Source: Hemerocallis citrina
Lineage: Eukaryota; Streptophyta; Magnoliopsida; Asparagales; Asphodelaceae
Direction of reading: 5' to 3'
Assembly: GCA_017893485.1 (NCBI GenBank)
Contig: CM030366.1
Location: forward strand, 103,885,796 to 103,949,795
Length of the DNA stretch: 64,000 nucleotides
Shown: positions 1-8,468 of the stretch, one piece after another
Layout: every line of letters begins with the position of its first letter
Numbering within the stretch: the stretch's first letter is position 1
The notes under the pieces: generated by a model
What the model was told of the DNA's origin: nothing
Seen by the model: only the letters and a program-made list of their open reading frames with translations
The model's database searches: none
Made by a program: the position numbers and the translations under genes

Positions 1-1365
1 ATGCTCACAAAACTCCAAGTTGCCCGTGCATTAGCCACACAACAAGCCTCTCTTGCTCAAAATGGTCATTCCTCGCTCGCTCATATGCCCCAATCTCATA
101 TGCCAGAGCCTAGTAGCATCCTCATCCGAGATAGTACCCGAACGTGCAATGGCAGCCGAGTCTGTGACCGTGGAACCTTATAGGAAATAAAGAGTTCCAA
201 TTCTCTTCGCCTTCATGATTGTGAGAGCCCCTTTAGAAACTCTAAGGACTCCACCTTCACTTTGGAATTTACACCCCTTTTCTTCAAGAGACCCCAAAGA
301 AATCAAATTCTTAGACAAATCGGGTATATGCCTCACACCCGTCAACCTTCGGACCTTTCCATTATGGAACTTAATTGTCACCGAACCAATTCCGGCAACC
401 TTACACATATTGTTGTTCCCCATGAGAACCTTACCATCCGTAGGCTCATAAGTCTCAAACCAATCTCGATTCGGAGTCATATGTTGCGAAGCACCCGTAT
501 CCATCACCCAACAATGTATATCATCAACATTAGTATCTATCACACAAAGAGTATCAACCGTGTCACATTCGGCCACATTGGCCTCCTCCAAAGAAGAACC
601 TTTACTATCCGCCTTTTGTTTATTTTTAAGTTTGAAACAATCGGCCTTAATGTGTCCCTTCTTCTTACAATAGTTGCACGTCAAATTCTTGTACCTAGAC
701 TTCGAACGGGTCCTTGTATCTTTCGAGTTTTGGTCCCATGACCTACCTCGATCAACAACCAAACCAACACCTTGGCTCTCTTTCTCATTATTGGTCATTT
801 CACTATCAATGTGCAACTTGGCTTGCAAATTGCTCTTAACATCCTCTAGAAAAATTTTATCTCTACTATAAATCAACATGTCTCTAAAAGCCTTGTATGA
901 TGCGAGCAATGAGCATAATAACAAAAGGGCTTGGTCCTCATCCTCCACCTTAACATCAATCTTACTTAAGTCATTCAAAATAGATGCAAACTCCGTAATA
1001 TGATCGGAAATTGATGTACCTTCAACCAGGCGAAGGGTGTAGAGGCGCAATTTCAACCGCAGTCGATTGGTGGGAGACTTCTTCATGTAAATGTTCTCCA
1101 ATTTCTCCCACAAAGCCTTAACGGTCTTCTCCGATAGGACCTCTTGCAATGTCGAATCACTCAAACACAATTGGATAATAGAGAGCGCTTTATCATCCAT
1201 CTATCACCATCTCTTATCCGCCACCGCATCAATCAATTTTTCTCGACCAAAAATGACATCCTTAACGCCTTGGCTCGACAAAATCGCTGCCATACGCACT
1301 TGTCATAATGCAAAACTCGTCTTCCCATCATACTTCTCAATATCATATTTTTCTAACATATTCAT
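1..1365 (-). pseudogene. Ty1/copia Gag-Pol, 5' part, with nonsense mutations
   Basis: This is the start of a Ty1/copia polyprotein, reading leftwards and continuing past the window edge. The likely ATG is at 1363-1365. In order, the frame holds a UBN2-type Gag, a CCHC zinc knuckle (CNYCKKKGHIKADC, about 640-690), a protease active site (WVMDTGASQHM, about 490-520) and a GAG-pre-integrase motif (LWHMRLGHMSERG, about 60-100). The longest open stretch is 178-1200. At least five stops interrupt the frame: near 1304 (family Trp), two adjacent ones at 1201-1206, one at 178-180, and one near 35 (family Gln at the last four sites apart from one Arg). Each can be explained by a single C-to-T or G-to-A change. 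The match to copia is strong; the lineage is not settled. Confidence 0.93.
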
Positions 1366-1636
1366 TCAAATTTCTTGAACCCAATTCAACAAAACTCCAA
1401 AATTTCCCCCAAAAATTAATTACTCAAATCACAAAATCAAACCTTCTCCTTCTTGATATCCTCCCTCCTCCGGTGCTCGCAACGACGAAGACCAAGAAAC
1501 CCGACGAAGAGAGACCCGACGATCAGATCAGTAGAGGAAGTCGGTGGCTGGACTTGGTTCGGTGGAATTGGAGGAGGGTTTTGGTGGTGGCAGAAGGGAT
1601 CAATAGAAGGGGTCGGGATGTGGAGGTTTTGGTGTT

Positions 1637-1649
1637 GGCTCTGATACCA
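1637..1649 (-). other. Copia primer binding site (initiator Met-tRNA type)
   Basis: Read on the minus strand this is TGGTATCAGAGCC, the usual plant copia primer binding site complementary to the 3' end of initiator methionine tRNA. It lies four bases inside the LTR end and about 270 bases upstream of the Gag start, as expected for a 5' end. Confidence 0.9.
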
Positions 1650-1652
1650 ATT

Positions 1653-1900
1653 TGTTAGGATTTCTAGGATTTGTTAGGGTTTGAGAAGAGGAAGAGAAGG
1701 GAAGAGAGATAGACATTAGCTATGAAAAAGGAGAGAGCAAAATGTTGATTAGTTTCATTTGATTCTAATCTTCTTACATATATGAAGATACAAAGTCCAA
1801 TGGGCCCTAAGAGCATAACATAACAGAGTCATTGCTATGATATAAAACTAATGCATTTCTGAAGTAACAGTACAGTTACTTTGGTTTTTGTAGTGTAACA
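1653..1900 (-). repeat. 5' LTR of the copia element
   Basis: The inner boundary is set by the adjacent PBS. The outer boundary at 1900 is inferred from the TGTTA...TAACA terminal inverted repeat. The LTR is about 248 bp. The second LTR lies outside the window, so the TSD cannot be checked, and another TAACA near 1868 is a possible alternative end. Confidence 0.75.
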
Positions 1901-2136
1901 ATGTGGGTAAGTATTAGCTTCTCATCCTTAAATGGTTCTTACATAACATAGACTTGAGAACAAAATCTATCCATAATCTGGGTCTTACATAACATAGACT
2001 TGACACTTAAAAACTCCAGAAGAGCGGGTGAAGGCAATCAACTACTCATGCAATGCACTTGTATGGAACACATTCATTTAGTTACTACAACATCTCTTTT
2101 CTTGTGCGTTGCATGTGCCAAAAGTCTAAGTATACA

Positions 2137-2405
2137 TCAGCCAACCAGAGGGTTAGCATGTTCACCCGATTCAGTCTGATCTCTGCAAGCGGCCGGTCCC
2201 CAGGTCCAGTTTGTGTCTGAATTTAACTCAAGATAAACACAAAGAATGGTCAAATATGTTACTTAAACTTATCAATTCTATACCATCATGGGGTTTGTTA
2301 ATTAAGCCAGCTTACCTTTTCCATCAGGTCCAAAACTTCAAACCCATGGATCACTCTTCCAAAAACTGTATACAGTCCATTCAGATGTGGTTGCTTTGCG
2401 GAAGA
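2137..2405 (-). pseudogene. Cyclophilin (CYP18-1-like) last two exons, captured fragment
   Basis: Two exon-like blocks encode the C-terminus of a single-domain peptidyl-prolyl cis-trans isomerase most like plant CYP18-1. Block 2316-2405 reads AKQPHLNGLYTVFGRV... and ends in LMEK followed by a GT donor (GTAAGC). Block 2137-2216 starts after an AG acceptor and reads TQTGPGDRPLAEIRLNRV. It then shifts frame through a small deletion before the family's terminal HANPL(V/A)G and a TGA. The catalytic N-terminal exons are absent, so no enzyme can be made. The block is co-oriented with the helicase at 5.1-6.1 kb and with three other gene fragments. The family is clear from the residues; capture by a Helitron is inferred. 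Confidence 0.85.
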
Positions 2406-2542
2406 ATCACCCATTAACAAACTAAATAAACAACAAATCATACACAAACAAAAAACCAACATGATTTTGAGTAATTTGAGATTAAAGCTTAATATTAAGC
2501 TAGCGCATCTTGATTTGGGCCGGTTTACCAAAGTAATCTGGA

Positions 2543-2543
<1 letters not shown>

Positions 2544-2585
<42 letters not shown>
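2544..2585. repeat. 42-base poly-G tract
   Basis: An uninterrupted G run lies in the presumed intron between the cyclophilin and DUF3700 fragments. In the minus-strand reading it gives a run of prolines. Tracts this long are unusual and error-prone in sequencing, so the exact length is doubtful. Confidence 0.9.
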
Positions 2586-2586
<1 letters not shown>

Positions 2587-2593
2587 GTGTTAA

Positions 2594-2925
2594 TCATTTG
2601 AAATGTGGCACCACACATCTCTTCTTCAGTTGCTAGAACTACAGTCACTTTGTTCTTCGGCTTCTCATAACTTTTCAAACCCCCAAGAGTGCTTGAAAAG
2701 AAACATCCTAATATCAAAATCATTAAAATTTAAAAAATAATTAAATTTAAATCAAACTACGTACATATATATACACCACCTATATATAATTTTGTGACTG
2801 ACCTTGCGTAAATGGTGCAAGTGACTTGCCACACGATTCTTTAAGCAGATCAACATCGTTGCAAAAGGCTAAGCATCCATCTGATGTTATTCCCCAATAC
2901 AGAGGAACCTTCCCATCACAATCTT
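2594..2925 (-). pseudogene. DUF3700 / aluminium-induced protein, two exons, captured fragment
   Basis: Two exon-like blocks match the plant aluminium-induced / stem-specific TSJT1 family (DUF3700, class-II glutamine amidotransferase-like fold). Block 2803-2925 encodes DGKVPLYWGITSDG, LAFCNDVDLLKESCGKSLAPF, and ends at a GT donor. Block 2594-2708 follows an AG acceptor and encodes GCFFSSTLGGLKSYE, PKNKVTVV and ATEEEMCGATFQM. The frame joins correctly across the intron. The rest of the roughly 230-250-residue protein is missing. Co-orientation with its neighbours and preserved splice sites suggest capture from genomic DNA rather than from cDNA. Confidence 0.85.
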
Positions 2926-3346
2926 GTTTTCGTTCATTCAAAGAAAATATTTTGACTATTCAAATTCTCAAATTTGTTGGATATATCGGCATATTCTCAT
3001 TATATATAGTTAGTTAGTTTTTCAGGCAACAATTTGATTATAATCTAATGTGCTCTTTCACAGATAGAAATATATCTCTCTGTCTTTTCATAGAAATTTC
3101 AAGCACAACTACATGCACACCCTCATGAATATACGCATACAAATTTATTTCACCGCTAAAATTTTTATTGAACTATCATATTCCTTTTGCAGGAGTCAAT
3201 TTGCATTAATTTTAATATTGGGCCACCCTTTAGCAACTTGTATTTTAACAAATTTTGCCAATTGCCTGATCTCAATGCAGCATAATACATAATACCTACA
3301 AAAGCTATTTGACACTGCTAAAAGTGAAAAATGTCAGCATACTTAC

Positions 3347-3495
3347 ATCTTGAAAATGGTTGCAAAATGTAGGCCGATCCTCCAATTGTCGCCTTGTCTT
3401 CTACTTCAAAGATTATGGCTTGCACCTTCACAGAGTTGGTAGTTTTAGAGGCCTCAGCAGCTTCCTCTGGTCTTCTGAAAGCGATCTTCTCAAAG
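3347..3495 (-). pseudogene. Lung-seven-transmembrane (TMEM87-like) exon, captured fragment
   Basis: One exon-like block with an AG acceptor at 3496-3497 and a GTAAGT donor at about 3341-3346. It encodes SFEKIAFRRPEEAAEASK, VKVQAIIFEVED and KATIGGSAY. This resembles the luminal segment before the seven-helix domain in plant lung-7TM/GOST (TMEM87-like) membrane proteins, where GGSAYGGQ is characteristic. The residues after GGSAY differ, so the exon border may have shifted. No transmembrane exons are present. The family call rests on this one segment. Confidence 0.65.
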
Positions 3496-3719
3496 CTGAC
3501 ATCATTAAACAAAAAGATGATCAAAATGACAAACCCTAAGTAGTTTGATAGGTGTGTATCTCATATAAGTATAAATATGTTTATTTGCCACTATTTAATA
3601 GTGCTAGTGTCAACAATATAGTAGTTATAGCTAACTTAACAATATGGAGGTTCGATTGCTGAAAATCAAAGATGAGCAACAAATCAAAAGAAAAGAAACA
3701 ACAAAAGACGTAGATGTAC

Positions 3720-3833
3720 CTCTCTGCTCGGGTTATCTCCAGGGATAAAATATAAGTAAAACATCTCCTGATCATAGTCATGAGCTGGTGGTGACTGCAA
3801 GAGTACACCTCCAAACAAATCACTTGAATAAAC
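3720..3833 (-). pseudogene. Unidentified 38-codon exon-like block
   Basis: This is exactly 114 bases, fully open, bordered by an AG acceptor and a GTACAT donor on the minus strand. It encodes a segment containing VYSSDLFGGVLLQSPP, HDYDQEMFYLYF and IPGDNPSRE. The clean borders and lack of stops suggest a host exon. I do not recognise the family. It lies between the lung-7TM fragment and the carboxypeptidase fragment in the same orientation. Confidence 0.5.
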
Positions 3834-4094
3834 CTATAAGCAAAAGTAAATAAGAAGTTTAAGTGCACTCCAAGAGATAAATGACATACACTCTAATTTA
3901 AGTTTTTTGTTTTCAATTTCACTATAATAAGTTAGCTTTAATCAGGGAGCCACACTTTTGGTTTCTCTTTAGTCATATTATGGCACCAAACACAAACCTG
4001 AGATTTATATAGTAAATCCTACCGAGGCAAGGAATAAGATGTACAAAAGATAAACATCAAACTAAAAGTTGTGCTCTTGTCGTAGATAAAAGCA

Positions 4095-4382
4095 TCAGCT
4101 TGGTTGTAGACATACACTATATGAAAACTGGAAATCTCTTGTGGACCAATGTTCGACCTCTGCTACATACAAAAACGACATTTTCCCTGCACGCCAACCT
4201 TTTTCCTGAAAGGAAAAAAAAATGTCAGCCAAAATTAACTTTAAAAAAATGAAAATGAAAATGTCACAATACATGTACTGCCATAGCACATCTATATTCA
4301 CCTTTAATGCATGGCTAGTTTTCTCAAGCACAACCTCTTTCACAGTACCAGTATTCACATTCAACTGTATTTTCTCCCTTTG
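4095..4382 (-). pseudogene. Two unidentified exon-like blocks
   Basis: Block 4302-4382 (81 bases, 27 codons) has AG and GT borders and encodes QREKIQLNVNTGTVKEVV followed by LEKTSHALK. Block 4095-4205 follows a good pyrimidine tract and CAG and encodes EKGWRAGKMSFLYVAEVEHW and more. Both are open in phase 0 and could be consecutive exons of one gene. I cannot name the family. They lie between the carboxypeptidase fragment and the 38-codon block, all on the minus strand. Confidence 0.4.
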
Positions 4383-4486
4383 CTACAACAATCAAATCAC
4401 CCAAAAAGTTTAAAATTTACACACCATTATAACGGCAAAAAATGCCACATTACTAAGTTGAATCAAAATTATAATAATCCTCCTAC

Positions 4487-4582
4487 CTGTCATCTTATCA
4501 TCCACGCCACCATAATAAGGACTATCAGACGAGTAAGAGAATCCAACCCCAGCTGGTGATTCCACATACAACATATTTGCTT
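4487..4582 (-). pseudogene. Serine carboxypeptidase-like exon, captured fragment
   Basis: A 96-base exon-like block between a TTTTGCAG acceptor and a GTAGG donor. It encodes EANMLYVESPAGVGFSYSS, then DSPYYGGVDDKMT. The ESPAGVGFSYS motif is typical of plant serine carboxypeptidase-like (SCPL) proteins, just after the oxyanion-hole region. The catalytic Ser, Asp and His exons are not present. It is the nearest captured exon to the helicase stop, about 480 bases downstream of it. Confidence 0.85.
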
Positions 4583-5060
4583 CTGCAAAATAACCAAATT
4601 TCAGTCAATTTTTTTATAAAAATTAATTTTTTATATATATATAATTATACCTTTGTTCCAACTATAAATCAAAAATACGTTTATAAAATCAGATTGCTAT
4701 GATTTTCTAACAATACATAGAAAAAAGAAGAAGATAGTCATGTCACCTACCATGATCATGAAGTTGTAGCTTCTCTGATTATAATAATAGAGATTTAAGA
4801 ATTGGTTAATCTTTACATATCGAAATACTATTAACATTTTGGGGATGTCAAAACTATGTGAATGCTTAGAACATAAAACATATATATTTTTTATAATAGT
4901 AAAGATAAAATGTCGTATACATATCATATAAAATGTAGTTAATAAAGAGATATAATGCAAAATGTATGTTGATAGTCTATTTATATTTATTTCTCATAGT
5001 TGTGCACAATAGTATGTATAAATTGAGAAAACCAAGTAAATTTAAATACCAACTTACCGT
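4583..5060. other. AT-rich stretch, nothing recognised
   Basis: Between the helicase stop and the first captured exon the sequence is AT-rich with short open frames only. A GTAAG donor-like site follows the helicase stop directly (about 5053-5058 on the minus strand). This could allow splicing into the captured exons, but no transcript evidence is available. Confidence 0.5.
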
Positions 5061-6128
5061 TTAATTTGAAGTTCCATGACATTTCACCAATACATCCTTG
5101 TAAACAACATTTTTTGGATATATGCCTTGTCAACGTGCTCGATGTCCATTCTTGATTAAGAGTTTTTTAGTAGATCTCAAAACTCCTCTGGACAGAGCGA
5201 CATATAATTGTCCATGACTAAATACGTGATCCGAAAGGTACACACCAACATATGGAATGGTTTGTCTTTGCGACTTGTTAATTGTCAAGGCGAAACTAAG
5301 CCTTACTGGAAATTGCTTCCTTATGAGTGTAAAAGGCATCCTTACATTTTCTGAGGGCTGAAGAGGGATCCGATGAATAAAAACTCTTGTACCATAGCAA
5401 TGACCAGTCACTATTTCTGCATCGATTAAGTTTGGAGAGAAGTTTTTACAAATTAATCATGTTCCATTGCAAAGACCAATTCTTGGATCAATATTTCTTA
5501 AAAGCATGATCGGAGCACCTATTTTTAGTGTCAACTTGTGTGGTGGAAGTCCTCCAGGCGTAATAGAATTTAGATATTCTTGCCGATATAAATTTTGTCT
5601 ATCATTCTCAACTGCGTCAAATGAAAAGTATACTTGTTCATCTCCAGGAAATAAACTAATTATATCATTATTAATTTGGTCAACAGATTGATTAGTTAGG
5701 GTAAGCAAAGCCCTCTCAGTAATATATTTCTTATCATGTGTATTAGAGCTCAATGAAGGAAAAATTATGTCAATAAAATTGAACAATGAGTTTTCACCTT
5801 CCCATGGAACAACCATATCCTTTGGCATTCTAATCATTTCACTTTCAACACATGCTTCATTTCCATCGCCAATGCGTAGGAGAAAGTTGGAAAAATCAGT
5901 ATCCTCCTTGGCTCGCATATTTTCTGTCAACCGAATGACAATTACGTCATTCCAAATTGCAGAGTTGACTATACATGCGTCAATAGTCTGTGCTTTTGTA
6001 CCATACTGCACGACTGGAAGAATCTGTCGAAAATCTCCACCAAAACCACAACTTTTCCTCCAAATGGAAATTCATTTCCAATGATATCTTTCATTGTCTT
6101 GTTCAAGGCCTCAAAAGCATAACGATGG
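5061..6128 (-). pseudogene. Helitron Pif1-type helicase, C-terminal half, broken
   Basis: This is the C-terminal half of the helicase domain of a plant Helitron Rep-helicase, the enzyme of rolling-circle transposition. Motifs in order on the minus strand: HRYAFEALNKTM (about 6095-6128), FGGDFRQILPV (about 6010-6045), LTENMRA, TNQSVDQINNDII, GAPIMLLRNIDPRIGLCNGT (about 5460-5520), FALTINKSQRQTIPYVGVYL (about 5250-5310) and LYVALSRG. One base is missing near 6041-6046, just before FGGDFRQ. TGA codons replace probable Arg codons at 5457-5459 and 5130-5132. The Rep endonuclease domain and the Walker A region are absent, so the copy is dead. The captured exons at 2.1-4.6 kb lie downstream on the same strand. 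Confidence 0.92.
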
Positions 6129-6436
6129 GTTAATTTTGTCCCAACGGCCTAGGTTATATTCATTTTTTTAGAATCTGTGAGGCGAAGAGTTATTTGGGAC
6201 AAAATTTCCAAAATAACCCTCCGCCACTTAGTGAGAACGGGTGATGGGCAGCTCAGATCTGAGCCGTTGATTATGATCAAGAGCGATCCAACGGCTCAGA
6301 TCGCTGTTTTCCAACCCGTGAAAACTAGACCCGTTTTCAATGGAGCATTTGCCATATATGTCTAGTTTTCAATGGAGCATTATGTATGTATGTATGTATG
6401 TATGTATGTATGTATGTATGCTCCTTTTTGAAAATT
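6129..6436. other. Spacer with two perfect palindromes and a (TATG)10 microsatellite
   Basis: No gene. 6251-6264 is a perfect 14-bp palindrome (GCTCAGATCTGAGC). 6256-6269 and 6289-6302 form a perfect 14-bp inverted repeat around a 19-base loop (GAGCCGTTG / CAACGGCTC core). An imperfect inverted pair with core TTTTGTCCCA / TGGGACAAAA lies at about 6134 and 6193, perhaps the ends of a small inserted element. 6381-6420 is (TATG)10. Confidence 0.6.
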
Positions 6437-7002
6437 ACGGGGTGTTACAGACACCCCCCTTTCAGAAATCAGCGTCCTCGCTGAGCTGCTCATCTATCCG
6501 CCCGATTATTCATGTCGAAAGTCGGCTCTGATACCATTTGTACGCCTTTGCCCCTAGCTCAGACAATTTATACAATTTAGAAGACAAATTAGATACTATG
6601 TAGTACAACTGCTCACCACAGGCTGCCTCTCAAAAAGTGGTTAACCAATTAGGTGACTCTTGATCATAGAATATTATATTTATATATTATTTAATTCATT
6701 TAAACTCCCGATATGCGACAAATCCCACATTCTCTCTCTCTAAGAATGCACAGCCGAAGCCTATGCACCCTCACACCTGGGTGGGCCCTGTACCATACCG
6801 CCATGCCACCCATAGGCTGGCCGAAGTCAACAGCAGCATCTTGCTGTTTCATTCACGTGTGCCCCCCTTCCCCCCCCCCCCCCCCGACATCATCCCACCT
6901 TTTCGTTTAATTACCACATATGCCATCAATACCTTTTACCAACCAGCCAATACTTTATATATATATATATATACTCCTTTTTTAAAATTACGGGGTGTTA
7001 CA
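6421..7002 (-). mobile_element. TRIM-like miniature LTR retrotransposon, 3' LTR truncated
   Basis: On the minus strand a 464-bp LTR (6539-7002) begins TGTAACACCCCGTAATTTT and ends TACA. Two bases further comes a Met-tRNA PBS (TGGTATCAGAGC, 6525-6536). The polypurine tract AAAGGGGGGTGTC (6450-6462) is followed at once by a second LTR start (TGTAACACCCCGTAATTTT, ending at 6449). The internal region is only 89 bp, with PBS and polypurine tract nearly touching and no coding capacity. The 3' LTR stops matching after about 28 bases, at the (TATG)10 microsatellite. This arrangement matches terminal-repeat retrotransposons in miniature. Confidence 0.78.
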
Positions 7003-7007
7003 TGCAG

Positions 7008-7127
7008 CCTCGATATAACATAGGTCGCAGTTCACAACTGCGACCTCAGTTATATGCTTCGTAGGACCTAGTTTTTAGCATATAACTGAGGTCGCGGTTG
7101 TAGACTGCGGCCTATGTTATGTCGAGG
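7008..7127. repeat. Near-perfect 51-bp inverted repeat (hairpin)
   Basis: Arms 7008-7058 and 7077-7127 pair over 51 positions with about five mismatches, all T/C transitions, around an 18-base loop. Each arm holds an inner palindrome; in the left arm GGTCGCAGTT and AACTGCGACC flank CAC (7023-7045). The hairpin starts directly beyond the TRIM LTR end. A related degenerate copy lies near 7208-7240. Confidence 0.85.
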
Positions 7128-7920
7128 GTCTCATATTTTTCACATTTTACACTTATGAAATATTTAACCAAGTGTCGGAATTTAGCATTTTATGGTCTCG
7201 TTATCGAAAATGCTGCAGTTCGGTATTGCGGCCTATAAGGACATCTATTTTGGGAATTAGTTTCGTAACAGACCTATTTTGGAAATTAGTTTCAAAGAGA
7301 GACATATTTTAGAAAAAAAATTCTATTGCATCAGCAAAAGGCAAAAGGTCTCCTGGCAATTACTATTCATTCTGGGTTAGTAATTACCTCTCAAATTTTT
7401 GTACCCCTTTCTACCCACATAAATAGTAACTGGCCAGCTAGTTACCATTCACGATTATTTTTTATTTTTTTTAGAGCTCTGATTGATAATTGAAGATATT
7501 TTTTTGCAGATATAAAGTTTTAGTCCAATTTTGAATAGATACAGAATTTTGGATGAGGACTGTTGATTAAGATTTTTTATAGATACGGGATTCTTTTTAG
7601 ATTTTGGACAGATATGGAAATCCGAATGATGATTTTTGAAACAATTTTCTATAAATATGGAAGTCTTATTTGATTTTGGAAGTATATGAAACTTTTGAAT
7701 GAGGATTTTGGATAATACTATTCGATAAGATTCCACCAGGTTCTCAACGTGCCAGGTGTCCATTTTTCGGGACCACTCAGTTCTCCATAAATATGCATCA
7801 ATCTTCATCATTCATTATCACCAAAATTTTTGAATTCCCCTCCCCCCCCCCCCCCCCCCCCCAATTCCAGTGATTTTGTTTCTCATTTTACTACTTTCAG
7901 TATCTTACACTAGGAGGGTG
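7128..7920. other. AT-rich region, no gene recognised
   Basis: The only long frame (7455-7811 minus) is low-complexity Lys/Ile/Ser-rich and resembles nothing I know. A 21-base C tract lies at 7842-7862. This may include the left flank and terminus of the PIF/Harbinger remnant to its right, but I see no clear terminal inverted repeat. Confidence 0.5.
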
Positions 7921-8101
7921 ATGGAGAGAATTGAGCAAGAAGAGTAAGAACTTAGGCGAAGACATGCCGATGAAGCAAGGGGCAAGGGCAACTCATACCC
8001 ATGAAGTTAATCTAGTGATATGATCAATCAAAAAAGGCAACAACGACGTGGTGGCTCACACACAGGTCGTGCGCAGAACACAGATAGAAAAAGATTCGGT
8101 T
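7921..8101 (+). pseudogene. PIF/Harbinger transposase N-terminal remnant
   Basis: Starting at an ATG (MERIEQEE), the plus strand contains RRRHADEARG and later RRGGSHTGRAQNTDRKRF. The latter resembles the basic RRPRGGS...GR...R segment at the start of plant PIF/Harbinger DDE transposases. Stops interrupt it and no DDE core follows. It lies opposite a minus-strand trihelix-like frame to its right, as expected for the two-gene layout of PIF/Harbinger elements. The call depends on a short motif. Confidence 0.4.
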
Positions 8102-8468
8102 AGTCGTGGAACGAACACAAATATAAAAAGAATAGTAACCTAATTATCAGTTGCTTTCAATAAAAGACAAAAAATAAGTGTTGGGCTAATAAGTGGAGTA
8201 TGTTTCTTGCTTTTAATAAAAGACAAAAAATTGATAACAAACTAATTATCATCATCAAACCAATTATGGTTGGTAGTTCCGTCATCCCCGTTTGTAGGTT
8301 CGTCTTGCGTGTTGCTAGTTGTTTCCTATTCATGAAAAAAACCTTCTTCTATTGATCACATCTCTATGTTCCTCCCTCCAATATTGTTGTGTAGCTAGAC
8401 TGAGAGGTGAAAACCATTGACATAATCTTCCGATGTATCTTATATTGGTATTGTTTCTGTGCATATTC

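Noticed and set aside
5061..6128. Genuine cellular PIF1 helicase gene
   Set aside because: The motif wording is that of Helitron-encoded helicases, the Walker A half is missing, and the frame is broken.
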